DNA from: Acidobacteriota bacterium
GTDB taxonomy: Bacteria; Acidobacteriota; Polarisedimenticolia; JACPZX01
DNA: 64,000 nucleotides
Assembly: GCA_016195325.1 (NCBI GenBank)
Contig: JACPZX010000029.1
Location: 1 to 64,000, forward strand
Direction of reading: 5' to 3'
Positions within the stretch are counted from its first letter, which is position 1. Each line of letters begins with the position of its first letter. The translations under genes were made by a program, and so were the position numbers. This document shows positions 19,262 to 28,724 of this stretch, piece by piece. Under the pieces are notes generated by a model. It did not search any database. It was not told the DNA's origin and worked only from the letters and a program-made list of their open reading frames with translations.

Positions 19262-19491
19262 GAGACGGAGCCGGGGCGCGGGGATCCGTCAGCGACTCGA
19301 AGAATTCGGCTCCAGGAGCGCGTCCCAGAGATTGACTCGCTATCGCGCCTCATTCTTGCCGACAGGAGCTCACAAAGCGGGCACGCCACCCCCCGACTTG
19401 CCTTTGGGCGCCTGAGGATCTAGGCTCCACCCACGGATCGCCATTGTTTCAGATTCTCTGTTGCACGATTGATCGAGAAGGAGAACCCGTC

Positions 19492-19818
19492 ATGCGCCGA
19501 CGCCTCCTCCGAATCCTGCTTCTGGCCGGAGCCCTACTTCTGGCACACCTTCCCGTCATGGCGACTTGCACGGACGGGACCGGGACATGCATGCGATGTT
19601 GCGCCGATGTCAGCGCGTTCTCATGCGTCAAGTCGCCGACGGGCGGAGTCGGTTGCGCATTAGGCCCGGGTGGTGGCAGCTGCACGCTGACGACTGCCTG
19701 CGGGGGAGGCGGCCTGCCGAAACCAAAGCTTCCGTACAAACCCAGCCCTCCCACCACGACGGGAGCCAGCTCCCCGAGCGTGGCGGTCGAGGCCGACTCG
19801 TCGCGCCGCGGAGTCTGA
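19492..19818 (+). CDS. small secreted eight-cysteine protein
   Basis: 108 residues. The ATG at 19492 has AGAAGGAGA upstream and gives a classical signal peptide (RRRLLRILLLAGALLLAHLPVMA). The mature part holds eight cysteines within ~50 residues (patterns TC, TCMRCC, SCV, GCA, SCT, AC), enough for four disulfides, then a proline/threonine-rich tail. I do not recognise the family. It is the first gene of a three-gene cluster with the carboxypeptidase-regulatory protein (4-base gap) and the TPR protein, all exported. GC is lower than in flanking genes. A structural or ligand role in the periplasm or outside is possible; a peptide natural product is not supported by any maturation gene. Confidence 0.65.
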   Translation: MRRRLLRILLLAGALLLAHLPVMATCTDGTGTCMRCCADVSAFSCVKSPTGGVGCALGPGGGSCTLTTACGGGGLPKPKLPYKPSPPTTTGASSPSVAVEADSSRRGV

Positions 19819-19822
19819 GCCC

Positions 19823-22633
19823 ATGCCGGGCGTCGCGACCTTCTGCGCCGTCATTCTCGCCCTAATAGGCGGCGGTCCGACCATCTCCCATGCCGGTCGT
19901 TCGCGCGACGTCATCATCGCGCTCGTGGGGCCGGATGGATTGCCGGTCGTGGGCGCCAACATCCACGCCGGCACGAGCGACTCGGCGCCGGTGATTCGCG
20001 CCGATGCTCGCGGCCACGCCACGATCCCATTCCCTGTGGAGTCCGACGACCTTCCCGTGATCGTGTGCCCGCAATCCCCGCTCGCCCCTTCCCTTCTTGT
20101 CGTCAAGAGACCTTTTTCCGGCGATGCGCCGCCCGTGCGTGCGGGGATCACGGCGGGAGGAGGCGTGCGAACGCGGGTGCTCGCGGAGGGCGAGCCGGCG
20201 GCGGGAATCCGCGCGGGCGGAGTGCTCCATGCCGGCGAGAAGGACCTCGAGGCGCTCCTATCCCGGTGCGGGATGTCAAGCGTTCACTCCGAGGCTTCCG
20301 GAACGCTGGCGGTCTCAGGACTTCCCGTAGGAGCCTACTCCCTGACCCTCGAGTCTCCCGACTACGTGCCGACCGTGGTTTCTTTCGGAATCGCTCCCAC
20401 GACAGGGGTCGTCACGGAGATCCCCCCCATCGTCCTCGAGCGGGGCCGCCAGATCGTCGTGGGGGTTGAGGACGATCGAGGACTCCGCCCCGAAGGCGCG
20501 CAGATCGACGTCTCATGGTTCGCCGCGGGAGGGTCCCTCAACAGAACGTTTCATGCCGGAGCCGGCGGCGGGGTGCAGGCCCGAATCCCCGCGAGCGCCG
20601 TGATCGAGATACGTGTCTCGGCGCCGGGACACTCGGAGTACCGCGGCATCACGCCGGCTCGAGGTTTTCCGAGCCGCGTCGTCCTCCCCCGACTCGGGAC
20701 GATTCGGGCTCGACTCCTGTCGGGAGATACCGATGAGACGGTGAAAGACGCCGCGGTGCGCATCCGGCGAAGTGAGGGTCAGACCATCGATCCCAATCTC
20801 GCGGGGCCCGACGCGGCGGATCTTGAAGCGGAATCGGGGCTCATTGAATGGAAAGCCTGTCTGCCGGGGGCGTATGACCTGGCAATCACCGCCGCAGGGC
20901 ACTTCCGCCGCGTCCTGCGCGATGTCGTCGTTCTACCGGGCTCTCCGACGGACCTCTCCGACGTGCACCTCGAACCCGGAGGGATGCTCGCCGGCCGGAT
21001 CGTGGATGACGCGTCCGGACTCCCGATTGATCGAGCATCGATCAAGGAATGCGGCGAGTCGTGCGACGTGGATGGACCGACTCTCGCGCGGAGCGGAGAG
21101 GATGGGCGGTTCGATGCCGAGGGTCTCCCGCCCGGGGCGGTGCGTTTGCTCATCGTGAAGACAGGGTACGCGGACGGTTCGCTCGAACTGTCATCCGCCC
21201 CGTCAGAGCGACCCTCGGAATCGGAGGTGCGGCTCGGTCGAGGAGGAACCATCCAGGGAACGGTGGTGGATGCCGAGGGGGCCCATCAGCACGGCGTCTC
21301 CCTGACGGTTGCCGACGCTCTGAGATCCCGGAACGCCGTGACCGATGCTGCCGGCCGCTATCTCCTCACCGACGTCACACCGGGACGACGGATGCTTTCG
21401 AAATACGTCCCCGGCACGGGCCCGGAGGGATTCGATCGACGGAGTGTCGACGTCGTGGCCTCGGCGATCGTACGCCAGGATTTCGGATCGGGTACCACGC
21501 TGAGCGGCGTGATCCGCCGAGGCGGCCAGCCTTTCGCGGGAGCGGTGGTCCTTGCGTATCCGGCGGATGCGGCGCGCGCCTCTTCCGTTGATGATGTGGA
21601 GATGCGCTCCGGCCGGACCGGGAACGACGGCGGCTATCGGCTCACCGGGCTGGGTGCCGGAAAGCACTGGATTTCGATCGAGCAGGACGGCGCCCGGCTC
21701 GTACGCGGTTTTGAGATCCCTCAAGACGGGACCGACGTCGTCCTGGATCTGGATTTCCCCCCCGGACACGTCACCGGAATCGTGCTCGACGACGAAACGG
21801 GTCTTCCGCTTCCGGGCGTGCGCGTGGTCAGCTCTTCCGCGGACTCACAGCAATCGGGGGATAACCTGTCGTTTTTCGGGCTCTCGCTCGGCGGCGGCGA
21901 GGCCGCCGTGTCAGGTGATTTCAGGGAATCCTACTCGGTCGTGACCTCGGACGGGGGCCGGTTCGACGCGCCCCTTCTGAGCCGCGGAGACACGGCTATC
22001 ACATTCGAGAAGCAGGAGTACGACCGCGAGACGCGTCGATTCGGCAATCGCCCCGACGGCGACATTGAAATCCGCCTCCGCCACGACGTCAACCCGAACC
22101 TCAACCTGAGGGTGCGGGTGAGAGACAGGCACGGTGAGCCGGTGACGAAGGGCGACGTTCAGGTCATTGTGAGCTTCGCGAAGGGGCGGGAAGGCGCCAT
22201 TCACGCGGCCCTCGGCGATGGCGGGGTAACGCCCGCGTTCTGCTTGAATCCCGCCACAAAGGGCGTCATCGGGATCATGGCGCCCGGGCTCGCGCCGCTT
22301 CCCTTCGAAGAGCTGAGACTGGACAAAGGCGTGGCGGACCTGGTCAAGACGTACATTCTCGACGAAGGCGGAACACTCGAAATCTCGCTGCCGAAGGAAG
22401 CGGCGCCACCCCACGTGCCTCCCCTGTGCCTACGCATTTTCGGAGCCGCACGCAGGGACATCCTGCCGCTCATCGACCCCACGCACATCGATCGCGGTGA
22501 GGGTTCGGGGGAGCGCTATCGCGTCAGACATGTGCCCCTCGGCACGTACTCGGTCGAATGCGGACCGGTCCGGCGGAGCGTCACGCTGGTCGAGGGCGGG
22601 TTCGCCGCGGCCGACCTCCGGAGCGAGAGATGA
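19823..22633 (+). CDS. large exported protein with carboxypeptidase-regulatory-like repeats
   Basis: 936 residues with a short signal peptide (VATFCAVILALIGGGPTISHA). The body is a chain of Ig-like/transthyretin-fold carboxypeptidase regulatory domains, recognisable by repeated G-x-V-x-D-x-x-G-x-P-x-x-G-A-x-V starts and D-x-x-G-R-Y/F-x-L turns, e.g. GMLAGRIVDDASGLPIDRA, GTIQGTVVDAEG with TDAAGRYLLTDV, TTLSGVIRRGGQPFAGAVV and GHVTGIVLDDETGLPLPGV. Such domains serve as structural or binding modules; no catalytic motif is seen. The stop overlaps the TPR gene (ATGA). Codon use is less G/C-biased than around it, hinting at separate origin. Confidence 0.75.
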   Translation: MPGVATFCAVILALIGGGPTISHAGRSRDVIIALVGPDGLPVVGANIHAGTSDSAPVIRADARGHATIPFPVESDDLPVIVCPQSPLAPSLLVVKRPFSGDAPPVRAGITAGGGVRTRVLAEGEPAAGIRAGGVLHAGEKDLEALLSRCGMSSVHSEASGTLAVSGLPVGAYSLTLESPDYVPTVVSFGIAPTTGVVTEIPPIVLERGRQIVVGVEDDRGLRPEGAQIDVSWFAAGGSLNRTFHAGAGGGVQARIPASAVIEIRVSAPGHSEYRGITPARGFPSRVVLPRLGTIRARLLSGDTDETVKDAAVRIRRSEGQTIDPNLAGPDAADLEAESGLIEWKACLPGAYDLAITAAGHFRRVLRDVVVLPGSPTDLSDVHLEPGGMLAGRIVDDASGLPIDRASIKECGESCDVDGPTLARSGEDGRFDAEGLPPGAVRLLIVKTGYADGSLELSSAPSERPSESEVRLGRGGTIQGTVVDAEGAHQHGVSLTVADALRSRNAVTDAAGRYLLTDVTPGRRMLSKYVPGTGPEGFDRRSVDVVASAIVRQDFGSGTTLSGVIRRGGQPFAGAVVLAYPADAARASSVDDVEMRSGRTGNDGGYRLTGLGAGKHWISIEQDGARLVRGFEIPQDGTDVVLDLDFPPGHVTGIVLDDETGLPLPGVRVVSSSADSQQSGDNLSFFGLSLGGGEAAVSGDFRESYSVVTSDGGRFDAPLLSRGDTAITFEKQEYDRETRRFGNRPDGDIEIRLRHDVNPNLNLRVRVRDRHGEPVTKGDVQVIVSFAKGREGAIHAALGDGGVTPAFCLNPATKGVIGIMAPGLAPLPFEELRLDKGVADLVKTYILDEGGTLEISLPKEAAPPHVPPLCLRIFGAARRDILPLIDPTHIDRGEGSGERYRVRHVPLGTYSVECGPVRRSVTLVEGGFAAADLRSER

Positions 22634-23697
22634 ACGCGCGCCCCGGGAGATCGCCGGCGATCAGAGCGGCGGTCCTTCGGACCGGAGTTGGCCTCGTGAT
22701 CCTGCTGGGGCTCGGAATCCCCGCCGCGTCCGCCGGAATGATCGAGGGTTGGAGAGCGTACGCATCCGGAGACTTCGCGACGGCGGCCCGGGAGTTCTCG
22801 GAGGTGGTCCGGGAAGATCCGCATTCCGCCGACGCGCAGTTGATGCTGGCTTTCAGCCTCGAGGAGCTGAAACAAGACGACGCGGCGCTGGCCCATTTCC
22901 TCGCCGCCTACCACCTCCGCCCGGCGGATGCCATGACGAGCTATGCCCTCGCCTACTTCCACGAAGAGCGAAAGCATTGGGCCGAAGCCGCGTTCTTCGC
23001 GAGCGCAGCCCTCGAGGCCGCGGGGGGGAGCCGGCCCGAGTACCGACTCCTCGCGGGTCAGATGCACGTTCTCGCGGGCGACGATTCCCTCGGCGCCGAG
23101 CTCCTCGATCTCTGCCCTGAGGCTAGAGACGACATGGCGACAGCCGCCCTCCTCGCTCTCGCGCGTTTCCGGCGCAACCGCCCGGGGGCGGCGATCCGGG
23201 GGCTGGGCGAGGCGCTGGGAGCGGCGCGCCGTTCAACGCTTCGATCGTTCGTCGTCAACCAGGTGGTACCAGTCTACGTGTCCTGGATTCTGGAGCACGA
23301 TTGTCCGCCGACGTTTCAGGCCTATCTGGATGCCGAGCCCATGATGTTCGACGCGTGGCGTCACGCCGAGCCGGGCGATGTCCGAGCCGATCTCTGGGAG
23401 GGGCTCCTTCTGGTCAAGAGGAGCGACCCTGAGAGGGCCGAAGCGGTCCTGGGACGCGCGCTCGACCGACGACCCTGTTCCTGCGTCGCGCTTTACTACC
23501 TCGCCCTCGCCCGACACCTCCAGAGGAAGGCTCCTATGCCCGCGAGCCCTCTCGCCTGCTGCGACGAAGCTCCGACGGAAGTCGGGACCGACGTCGCTCT
23601 CCCGCTGCTCGACCCCGGAACGATGGAGCCAGTCAACCGACCCATAAGGGAACTTCTGGCCGTCTTGGCCTCGCCAGCCAAGAAACCCGGGAACTGA
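22630..23697 (+). CDS. exported tetratricopeptide-repeat protein
   Basis: 355 residues. The start is ATG 22630, overlapping the previous stop, and gives a signal peptide (VGLVILLGLGIPAASA). TPR-like helix pairs follow: WRAYASGDFATAAREFSEVVREDPHSADAQ, LMLAFSLEELKQDDAALAHFLAAYHLRP, ALAYFHEERKHWAEAAFFASAAL, then a helical middle and another TPR-like unit near 285-320 (GLLLVKRSDPERAEAVLGRAL). It likely scaffolds protein-protein contacts in the periplasm, probably with the two cluster partners upstream. No enzyme motif seen. Confidence 0.75.
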   Translation: MNARPGRSPAIRAAVLRTGVGLVILLGLGIPAASAGMIEGWRAYASGDFATAAREFSEVVREDPHSADAQLMLAFSLEELKQDDAALAHFLAAYHLRPADAMTSYALAYFHEERKHWAEAAFFASAALEAAGGSRPEYRLLAGQMHVLAGDDSLGAELLDLCPEARDDMATAALLALARFRRNRPGAAIRGLGEALGAARRSTLRSFVVNQVVPVYVSWILEHDCPPTFQAYLDAEPMMFDAWRHAEPGDVRADLWEGLLLVKRSDPERAEAVLGRALDRRPCSCVALYYLALARHLQRKAPMPASPLACCDEAPTEVGTDVALPLLDPGTMEPVNRPIRELLAVLASPAKKPGN

Positions 23698-23808
23698 CTC
23701 CGGCGGAGCGACCCCACCACGAGAACGGCGAAAAGCTCCCGGGCGGAATCGTGAACCCCGTCCATCAGACCCTTCCCCACGAGGCCCTGTCGCGGTAGAT
23801 TCCCCCCC

Positions 23809-26800
23809 ATGTCGATCTCGCGCGATCTGAGCCGAACCATCAGCGCTACGCAGCGCCAACGCGGAGAGGAGTACTACCGCCAGGGGCGCGCGGACATCAC
23901 GGACATCGCCGGGGACATGGTCGAGGCGCGCGTCCGTGGGACGCGGCGATACCTCGTCGTGCTCGAGATCGACGGCGACGAGCTTCTCTGCGAGTGCGAC
24001 TGCCCCTACTTCCAAGAAAACGTCACGCCGTGCAAGCACGTTTGGTCGTCGGTCCTCGCGGCCGAGCGGCTCGAGCTCCTGGCGTCGAAGAAGCAGCTGA
24101 AACGCCTCGTGCCGATCGACTCGATGGGCGAGGGGGTCCAGGAGATCGGCGAGTTGGAACTCGACGACGAGCCGCTCGACGGCGGCGCGGGCGCGCCACG
24201 GGACGCGAAGCCATCGCCCCGCACGGCGACGTTGACTCCAAAGCAGCCGAAACCGGCGAGGCCGAAGCGGGAAGCGCCGCCCGGGTGGATGAAGGCGGTC
24301 CGGGCCCTGCAGGAAGAACGCGCCGCGCAGCGGCGCATCCAGCCGTCCCTTCTCGCGCCCGCCGAGATTCAGTACGTCGTCGACACGCGGGTGAGTTCCG
24401 CCGGCGGCGCAATGATCGTCGAGATGCAGCACCCCGCCGTGCCGCGCCGCGGACCTCCCGCGAAGCCCCGCCGCGTCGTCCTTCGCTTCTCGGAGACGCC
24501 GAAACTCCCCGATCCGCTGGATCGCCGCATCCTCGCGATGCTCCAGGGAGGGACGGAGACATATGGGTTCGGCCGCCATGATCCGTACGCGATGGTTCCG
24601 AACCCTTTCAAGGTCCCCGCCGACGCGGCGCTCCTCTTCTTTCGGGAGATGTGCGGCACCGGGCGGTGCCTCGTCCGGCAAGGACCCGAGGCCGAGCCCT
24701 CGCCGCTGCGCCTCGACGAAGGGGAAGCGTGGAAGTTCGGCATCGAGCTCCGCGACGCGACAGAGACCACCGCGGAGGGCGCTGCGACAGCCTGCGCCGT
24801 CACGGGCCTCCTGCACCGGAAGGAGGAGACGATGTCCGTGGACCAGCCCGACGCCGTCCTCGTCTCCGGCCTCGTCTTCACCGGCGCCACTCTCGCCCGC
24901 CTCGATCCCGCCGGGGCGTTCCCGCTTCTCGCGATGCTGCGCCGGGACAAGCGCATCGTGATCCCGCGGGACGATGTCCCACGTTTCATCGCGGAGGTCA
25001 TCGCCGCCAACCCTGAACTGCCGATGCGCCTCCCACCGGAGCTGCGCCTCGCGGAGGTTCGCATGCCGCCGCGGCCGTTCATCGCGATCCGGCGGCCACA
25101 ACGAACATGGGGGAATGACTGGCTGGACGCCGACGTCTCGTTCGGCTACGAACAGGAGACGATCGCTTTCGGCGATCCGCGCGCCGCGCTCTTCGACGAG
25201 AAGGGGCGTCGCCTCATCCTCCGCGATCCCGCGGCGGAGGAATCGGCCGTGGCGTTCCTGGCAGCGACCGGGTTCCAGAGGTTCAGGCGCTACGAGCGCG
25301 CAACGGATCTCACCTTCTCCCTCGCCCCGGGCCGCCTCGGCGCTGCCGTCGCCGCTCTCGTCCTAGCAGGGTGGAAGGTCGAGGCCGAGGGGAAGCTCTA
25401 CCGTCGCGCCTCCGCCTTCAGCGCAGGCATCAGGTCCGGCATCGACTGGTTCGAGCTTCACGGCGGCGCCGACTTCGACGGCGCCTGCGTCCCCCTCCCG
25501 GCGATCCTCGCTGCGCTTCATCGCGGCGAGCGCATGATCCCGCTCGGCGACGGCACCATCGGCCTGCTTCCCGAGGAGTGGATCCGCCGCTACGCCCCGA
25601 TCGCCGGGATGGGAGAGGCGAATGGAGACCACGTCCGCTTCTCGCGCACGCAGGCCCTCCTTCTCGACGCCCTCCTCGCCGCCGAGCCAGAGACGACGTG
25701 CGACGCCGCGTTCAGCCGCGCCCGAAAAAAGCTCTCCGATTTCGCCGGAGTTCGACCCGCCCCGGTCCCGGTGGGGTTCCGCGGCCGTCTCAGGCCCTAT
25801 CAGAAGGAAGGGCTGGGATGGCTGGCGTTCCTTCGAGAGTTCGGGTTCGGCGGATGCCTGGCGGACGACATGGGCCTCGGCAAGACGATCCAGGTTCTCG
25901 CCATGCTCGAGTCGCGAAGGACCGGTCGGCGCGGCGCGGCGAAGAAGCCCTCCCTTGTCGTCGCGCCGCGCTCGGTGATCCTCAACTGGCAGCAGGAGGC
26001 CGCGCGCTTCACCCCGGGCGTTCGACTTCTCGATCACACGGGAATCGAACGCTCCCGCTCGACGTCGGCTCTTCGCTCGGCGGACCTCGTCCTCACGAGC
26101 TACGGCACGCTGAGCCGCGACATCGAGGTCCTGAGGAAAATCGAATTCGACTACGCGATCCTCGACGAATCCCAGGCGATCAAGAACTCCGCCACGCTGG
26201 CGGCGAAGGCAGTCCGGCTTCTCCGCGCGGAGCATCGGCTCGCCCTCTCCGGAACCCCGATCGAGAACCACGTCGGAGAGCTCTTCAACCTCTTCGACTT
26301 CCTCAATCCGGGGATGCTCGGGACGGCGTCATCCGGCGGTGCCGCGGCGTCGCGAAGCCGGCGGAATCTCGACGAGGCGGCGCGCGCCGTGCTGGCGCGA
26401 GCCCTGAGGCCGGTCATTCTCCGCCGGACGAAGGCCCAGGTGGCTCCCGAGCTCCCGGCGAGGACGGAGCAGACGCTCACGTGCACCCTCGAGGGATTGC
26501 AGCGGAGATTGTACGACGAGATCCGGGATCACTACCGGGCCTCGCTCCTCGCCCGCGTCCAGCGCGACGGCCTCGCGAAATCGAAGATGCACATCCTGGA
26601 GGCGCTCCTGAGGCTGCGTCAGGCCGCCTGCCATCCGGCGCTCATCGATCCGAAGCGAGGGGGGGTGGGGAGTGCGAAGCTCTCGCTCCTCTTCTCGCAG
26701 CTTGACGACGTCGTCGAGGAGGGGCACAAGGCGCTCGTCTTCTCCCAGTTCACCTCCTTCCTCGGCATCGTCCTCCGGAGTCTCGCTCTGCGGGGCATTC

Positions 26801-27183
26801 CATGCGCGTACCTCGACGGCTCGATGAACCCGCGCGATCGCGACGCGGCGGTGCGCCGCTTTCAGGAGGACCCGAAGTGCCCGGTCTTCCTTCTCTCGCT
26901 GAAGGCCGGCGGCGTCGGCCTCAACCTGACCGCCGCCGAGTACGTCTACCTTCTCGATCCCTGGTGGAACCCCGCGGTCGAGGCGCAGGCGATCGACCGC
27001 GCCCACCGGATCGGGCAGTCGCGCTCCGTCTTCGCCTACCGCCTCGTCGCCGAAGGGACGATCGAGGAGAAGATCCTGGCGCTCCAGGCGCGAAAGCGCG
27101 CACTCGTCGAGTCGCTTCTTGGGGCGGACGGGTCCGTCATCCGAGATCTGACGCGGGAGGATCTGGAGGCGCTGCTGGGGTGA
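23809..27183 (+). CDS. SNF2-family helicase with N-terminal SWIM zinc finger
   Basis: 1124 residues. A SWIM zinc finger lies at ~60-80 (CECDC...CKHVW). A ~600-residue middle contains the bacterial SNF2-associated domain. The SNF2 ATPase has Walker A in LADDMGLGKTIQVLAML (~686), the DEAH-box variant DESQ (ILDESQAIKNS, ~785), SGTPIENHVGEL, and helicase C motifs with FSQFTSFLGI, LKAGGVGLNLTAAEYV and DRAHRIGQ. It is a DNA translocase, in bacteria presumably remodelling nucleoprotein or transcription complexes; the exact role is unknown. Possible -10 element TAGATT lies just before the ATG. A stand-alone gene by spacing. Confidence 0.92.
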   Translation: MSISRDLSRTISATQRQRGEEYYRQGRADITDIAGDMVEARVRGTRRYLVVLEIDGDELLCECDCPYFQENVTPCKHVWSSVLAAERLELLASKKQLKRLVPIDSMGEGVQEIGELELDDEPLDGGAGAPRDAKPSPRTATLTPKQPKPARPKREAPPGWMKAVRALQEERAAQRRIQPSLLAPAEIQYVVDTRVSSAGGAMIVEMQHPAVPRRGPPAKPRRVVLRFSETPKLPDPLDRRILAMLQGGTETYGFGRHDPYAMVPNPFKVPADAALLFFREMCGTGRCLVRQGPEAEPSPLRLDEGEAWKFGIELRDATETTAEGAATACAVTGLLHRKEETMSVDQPDAVLVSGLVFTGATLARLDPAGAFPLLAMLRRDKRIVIPRDDVPRFIAEVIAANPELPMRLPPELRLAEVRMPPRPFIAIRRPQRTWGNDWLDADVSFGYEQETIAFGDPRAALFDEKGRRLILRDPAAEESAVAFLAATGFQRFRRYERATDLTFSLAPGRLGAAVAALVLAGWKVEAEGKLYRRASAFSAGIRSGIDWFELHGGADFDGACVPLPAILAALHRGERMIPLGDGTIGLLPEEWIRRYAPIAGMGEANGDHVRFSRTQALLLDALLAAEPETTCDAAFSRARKKLSDFAGVRPAPVPVGFRGRLRPYQKEGLGWLAFLREFGFGGCLADDMGLGKTIQVLAMLESRRTGRRGAAKKPSLVVAPRSVILNWQQEAARFTPGVRLLDHTGIERSRSTSALRSADLVLTSYGTLSRDIEVLRKIEFDYAILDESQAIKNSATLAAKAVRLLRAEHRLALSGTPIENHVGELFNLFDFLNPGMLGTASSGGAAASRSRRNLDEAARAVLARALRPVILRRTKAQVAPELPARTEQTLTCTLEGLQRRLYDEIRDHYRASLLARVQRDGLAKSKMHILEALLRLRQAACHPALIDPKRGGVGSAKLSLLFSQLDDVVEEGHKALVFSQFTSFLGIVLRSLALRGIPCAYLDGSMNPRDRDAAVRRFQEDPKCPVFLLSLKAGGVGLNLTAAEYVYLLDPWWNPAVEAQAIDRAHRIGQSRSVFAYRLVAEGTIEEKILALQARKRALVESLLGADGSVIRDLTREDLEALLG

Positions 27184-27246
27184 GGGGGCGGGATGGGGTT
27201 CAAGGGCACAGGGAACTCGGACGCCAAAGTTACGCCAGGGGACGGA

Positions 27247-27821
27247 GTGCCGATTGAAGACAAGAATTCCCGGAATTGCGCCTGCGAGCGGTGCTTCCGT
27301 GACGCTCGACTCCGGGCGTTTGTCCGCGAGCGCGGCACGGCGGGACCGTGTTCGTGGTGCGGGTCGCGCAAGGCGCACAGGATTGCACTCGCGGAGCTTG
27401 CGGAGCCATTCCGCGACGTTGTCTCGATCTACCAACCACGCGATGACTCGCCCTCGTGGACTTGCTGAGAAAGCCGGCGGCCTTGCACAGTCCTTTCTTT
27501 GAGGACCATCTGGAGTGGCGCCTGGAATTCGGGGCATTCTTCCGGCGCTTGGCCGCCGACAAGGCCCGTCCCGTGCTGCGAGACGAGGATCGCAGGGAGT
27601 ACATACCAACGCAGCTTCTGGCAGACATGGTTCGATCTTCCGGCTACGACGGCATCGTGTATCCGAGCGCGATGGGCCCAGGTCACAACATTGTCCTGTT
27701 TGATCTGGATGCGGGCGCGCCTGAGCCACCGAGGAATCTCCGTGTGAAACGCTTCGCGATGACGTGTGAGGAGATCCAGGCTTCCCACGTCGAGATCGAC
27801 GATTGGCCCTACGACGCCTGA
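27247..27821 (+). pseudogene. RES-domain toxin with HEPN/RES N-terminal domain, internally deleted
   Basis: The first part (27250-27455) encodes the zinc-knuckle N-terminus found on HEPN/RES proteins: ENCACERCF-like CxxC, then GPCSWCGSRKAHRIALAELAEPF and VSIYQP. A stop follows at 27466. Shifted by one frame, 27456-27821 encodes the C-terminal part of a RES domain: SPFFEDHLEWRLEF, REYIPTQLLADMVRSSGYDG, GHNIVLFD and a terminal VEID. Intact members are ~350-450 residues; here ~190 codons remain, so the HEPN region and the first half of RES are gone. RES proteins are NAD+-degrading toxins of the Xre-RES type. No antitoxin gene is adjacent. It is almost certainly non-functional. Confidence 0.65.
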
Positions 27822-28419
27822 AGGCCCTCAGCCCTCCTCAGGCGCGAGGCGAGGCGGCAGCGCCATGACTGTCGATGTGCGAGTCGATCCGGAGAGACGA
27901 GGCGCTCGGTGATCTCGTCGTCCGCTCGCCGCGTGTAGGAGAAGGAGAGAGTGAGGCGCGAGAGAACCGCCAGCGCGGCGGCCGGGAAGGAAGGCTCCGG
28001 AGCCAGGGCGTGCTGGGAAAGGACCCGGATTCTCCGCGCCGCTTCCGTCAGGCCAAAGCGGCGATGCACGAGGAGCTCGCCGAGGCCCGCGAGAGCGGGG
28101 CGAGGATGTCGCCGAGGAGACCCGGCTCGAGTCGCGACAGCACCTCGCGCAGCGTCAGGAGCGCCGCCAACGCGTCGGCCCCGATCCAGATCCCCGGAAG
28201 CCCGAATCGGGGCTCCCCGTCCGCAGTCTCGTACCGGCACCCGCCGAGCGCGGCGTCAAAGTTCAACGGGGCGTTGAACGTCTCCCGCAGCTCGCGGAAC
28301 GCGCGCTTGGCCGTCGCCGAGGAACATTCCTGACGCCGGGCTATCTCCGAAAGAGAGAGCGCTCCGCGGCGTCCCTCGAGAAGGGCGTGGAGCGCGTAGA
28401 GCCGTTCGAGCTTGTCCAT
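27809..28419 (-). pseudogene. HTH/WYL-domain transcriptional regulator, frameshifted and truncated
   Basis: From ATG 28419 the frame encodes DKLERLYALHALLEGRRG, an HTH with ALSLSEIARRQECSSATAKRAFRELRE, and the linker WIGADALAALLTLREVLSRLEPGLLGDILAPL. This is the start of the proteobacterial/acidobacterial WYL regulators. Near 28075 the frame shifts, and the continuation (GLGELLVHRRFG ... AARRIRVLSQHALAP ... ERLVSPDRLAHRQSW) lies in another frame ending at 27809. The final ~100 residues of the WYL domain are missing; the remains abut the 3' end of the broken RES gene. WYL regulators often bind DNA or nucleic-acid ligands and regulate damage or defence genes. Non-functional as read. Confidence 0.65.
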
Positions 28420-28724
28420 TTCCCAACTCGCCTGAAGCGACGCCGGCCGAAATCGTTTACCAGATTTCCGGTGCGGGTGGGAGTGGCGCTCCGCGCGGTG
28501 ACGAAACGCCTCCATCGTTCGTGCAAGGCCCACCAAACGTCGCCCGCGCGGCAAACCGCGGGAACGGGGCTCGGCTCAGTGTCGCGACCATCCGATCGGG
28601 ACGCGTCGTCACGAGGCTGCGAACTATCTTCGATCGCTCCTCAACTTTCTCTTGACACCGCGCCTATTTTCGTTTAACTTTCGCTATCCACTTCACGTCC
28701 GGAGACAGCGTCCCAGGAGTCCCG
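28420..28724. other. intergenic region between the WYL remnant and the HNH gene
   Basis: 305 bases without a gene. It holds a short GC hairpin (arms CCCGCG 28543-28548 and CGCGGG 28557-28562) and, at its right end, the promoter/operator of the HNH gene. No other feature is visible. Confidence 0.5.
28652..28685 (+). promoter_or_regulatory. promoter with TTTCG direct-repeat operator, upstream of the HNH gene
   Basis: TTGACA (28652-28657) and TAACTT (28675-28680) lie 17 bases apart. A direct repeat TTTCG at 28668-28672 and 28679-28683 (11-base period, one DNA turn) overlaps the -10 box. The same elements at the same spacing occur before imuA (30479-30512), with the shared core TTTCGTNTANCTTTCGCT. 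The placement over the -10 box is what a repressor site would look like; LexA or another damage regulator is an inference. Confidence 0.6.

Noticed and set aside
19492-23697. RiPP biosynthetic cluster around the cysteine-rich peptide
   Set aside because: No radical SAM, lanthionine synthetase, peptidase-transporter or other maturation gene is present; the peptide has a normal secretory signal.
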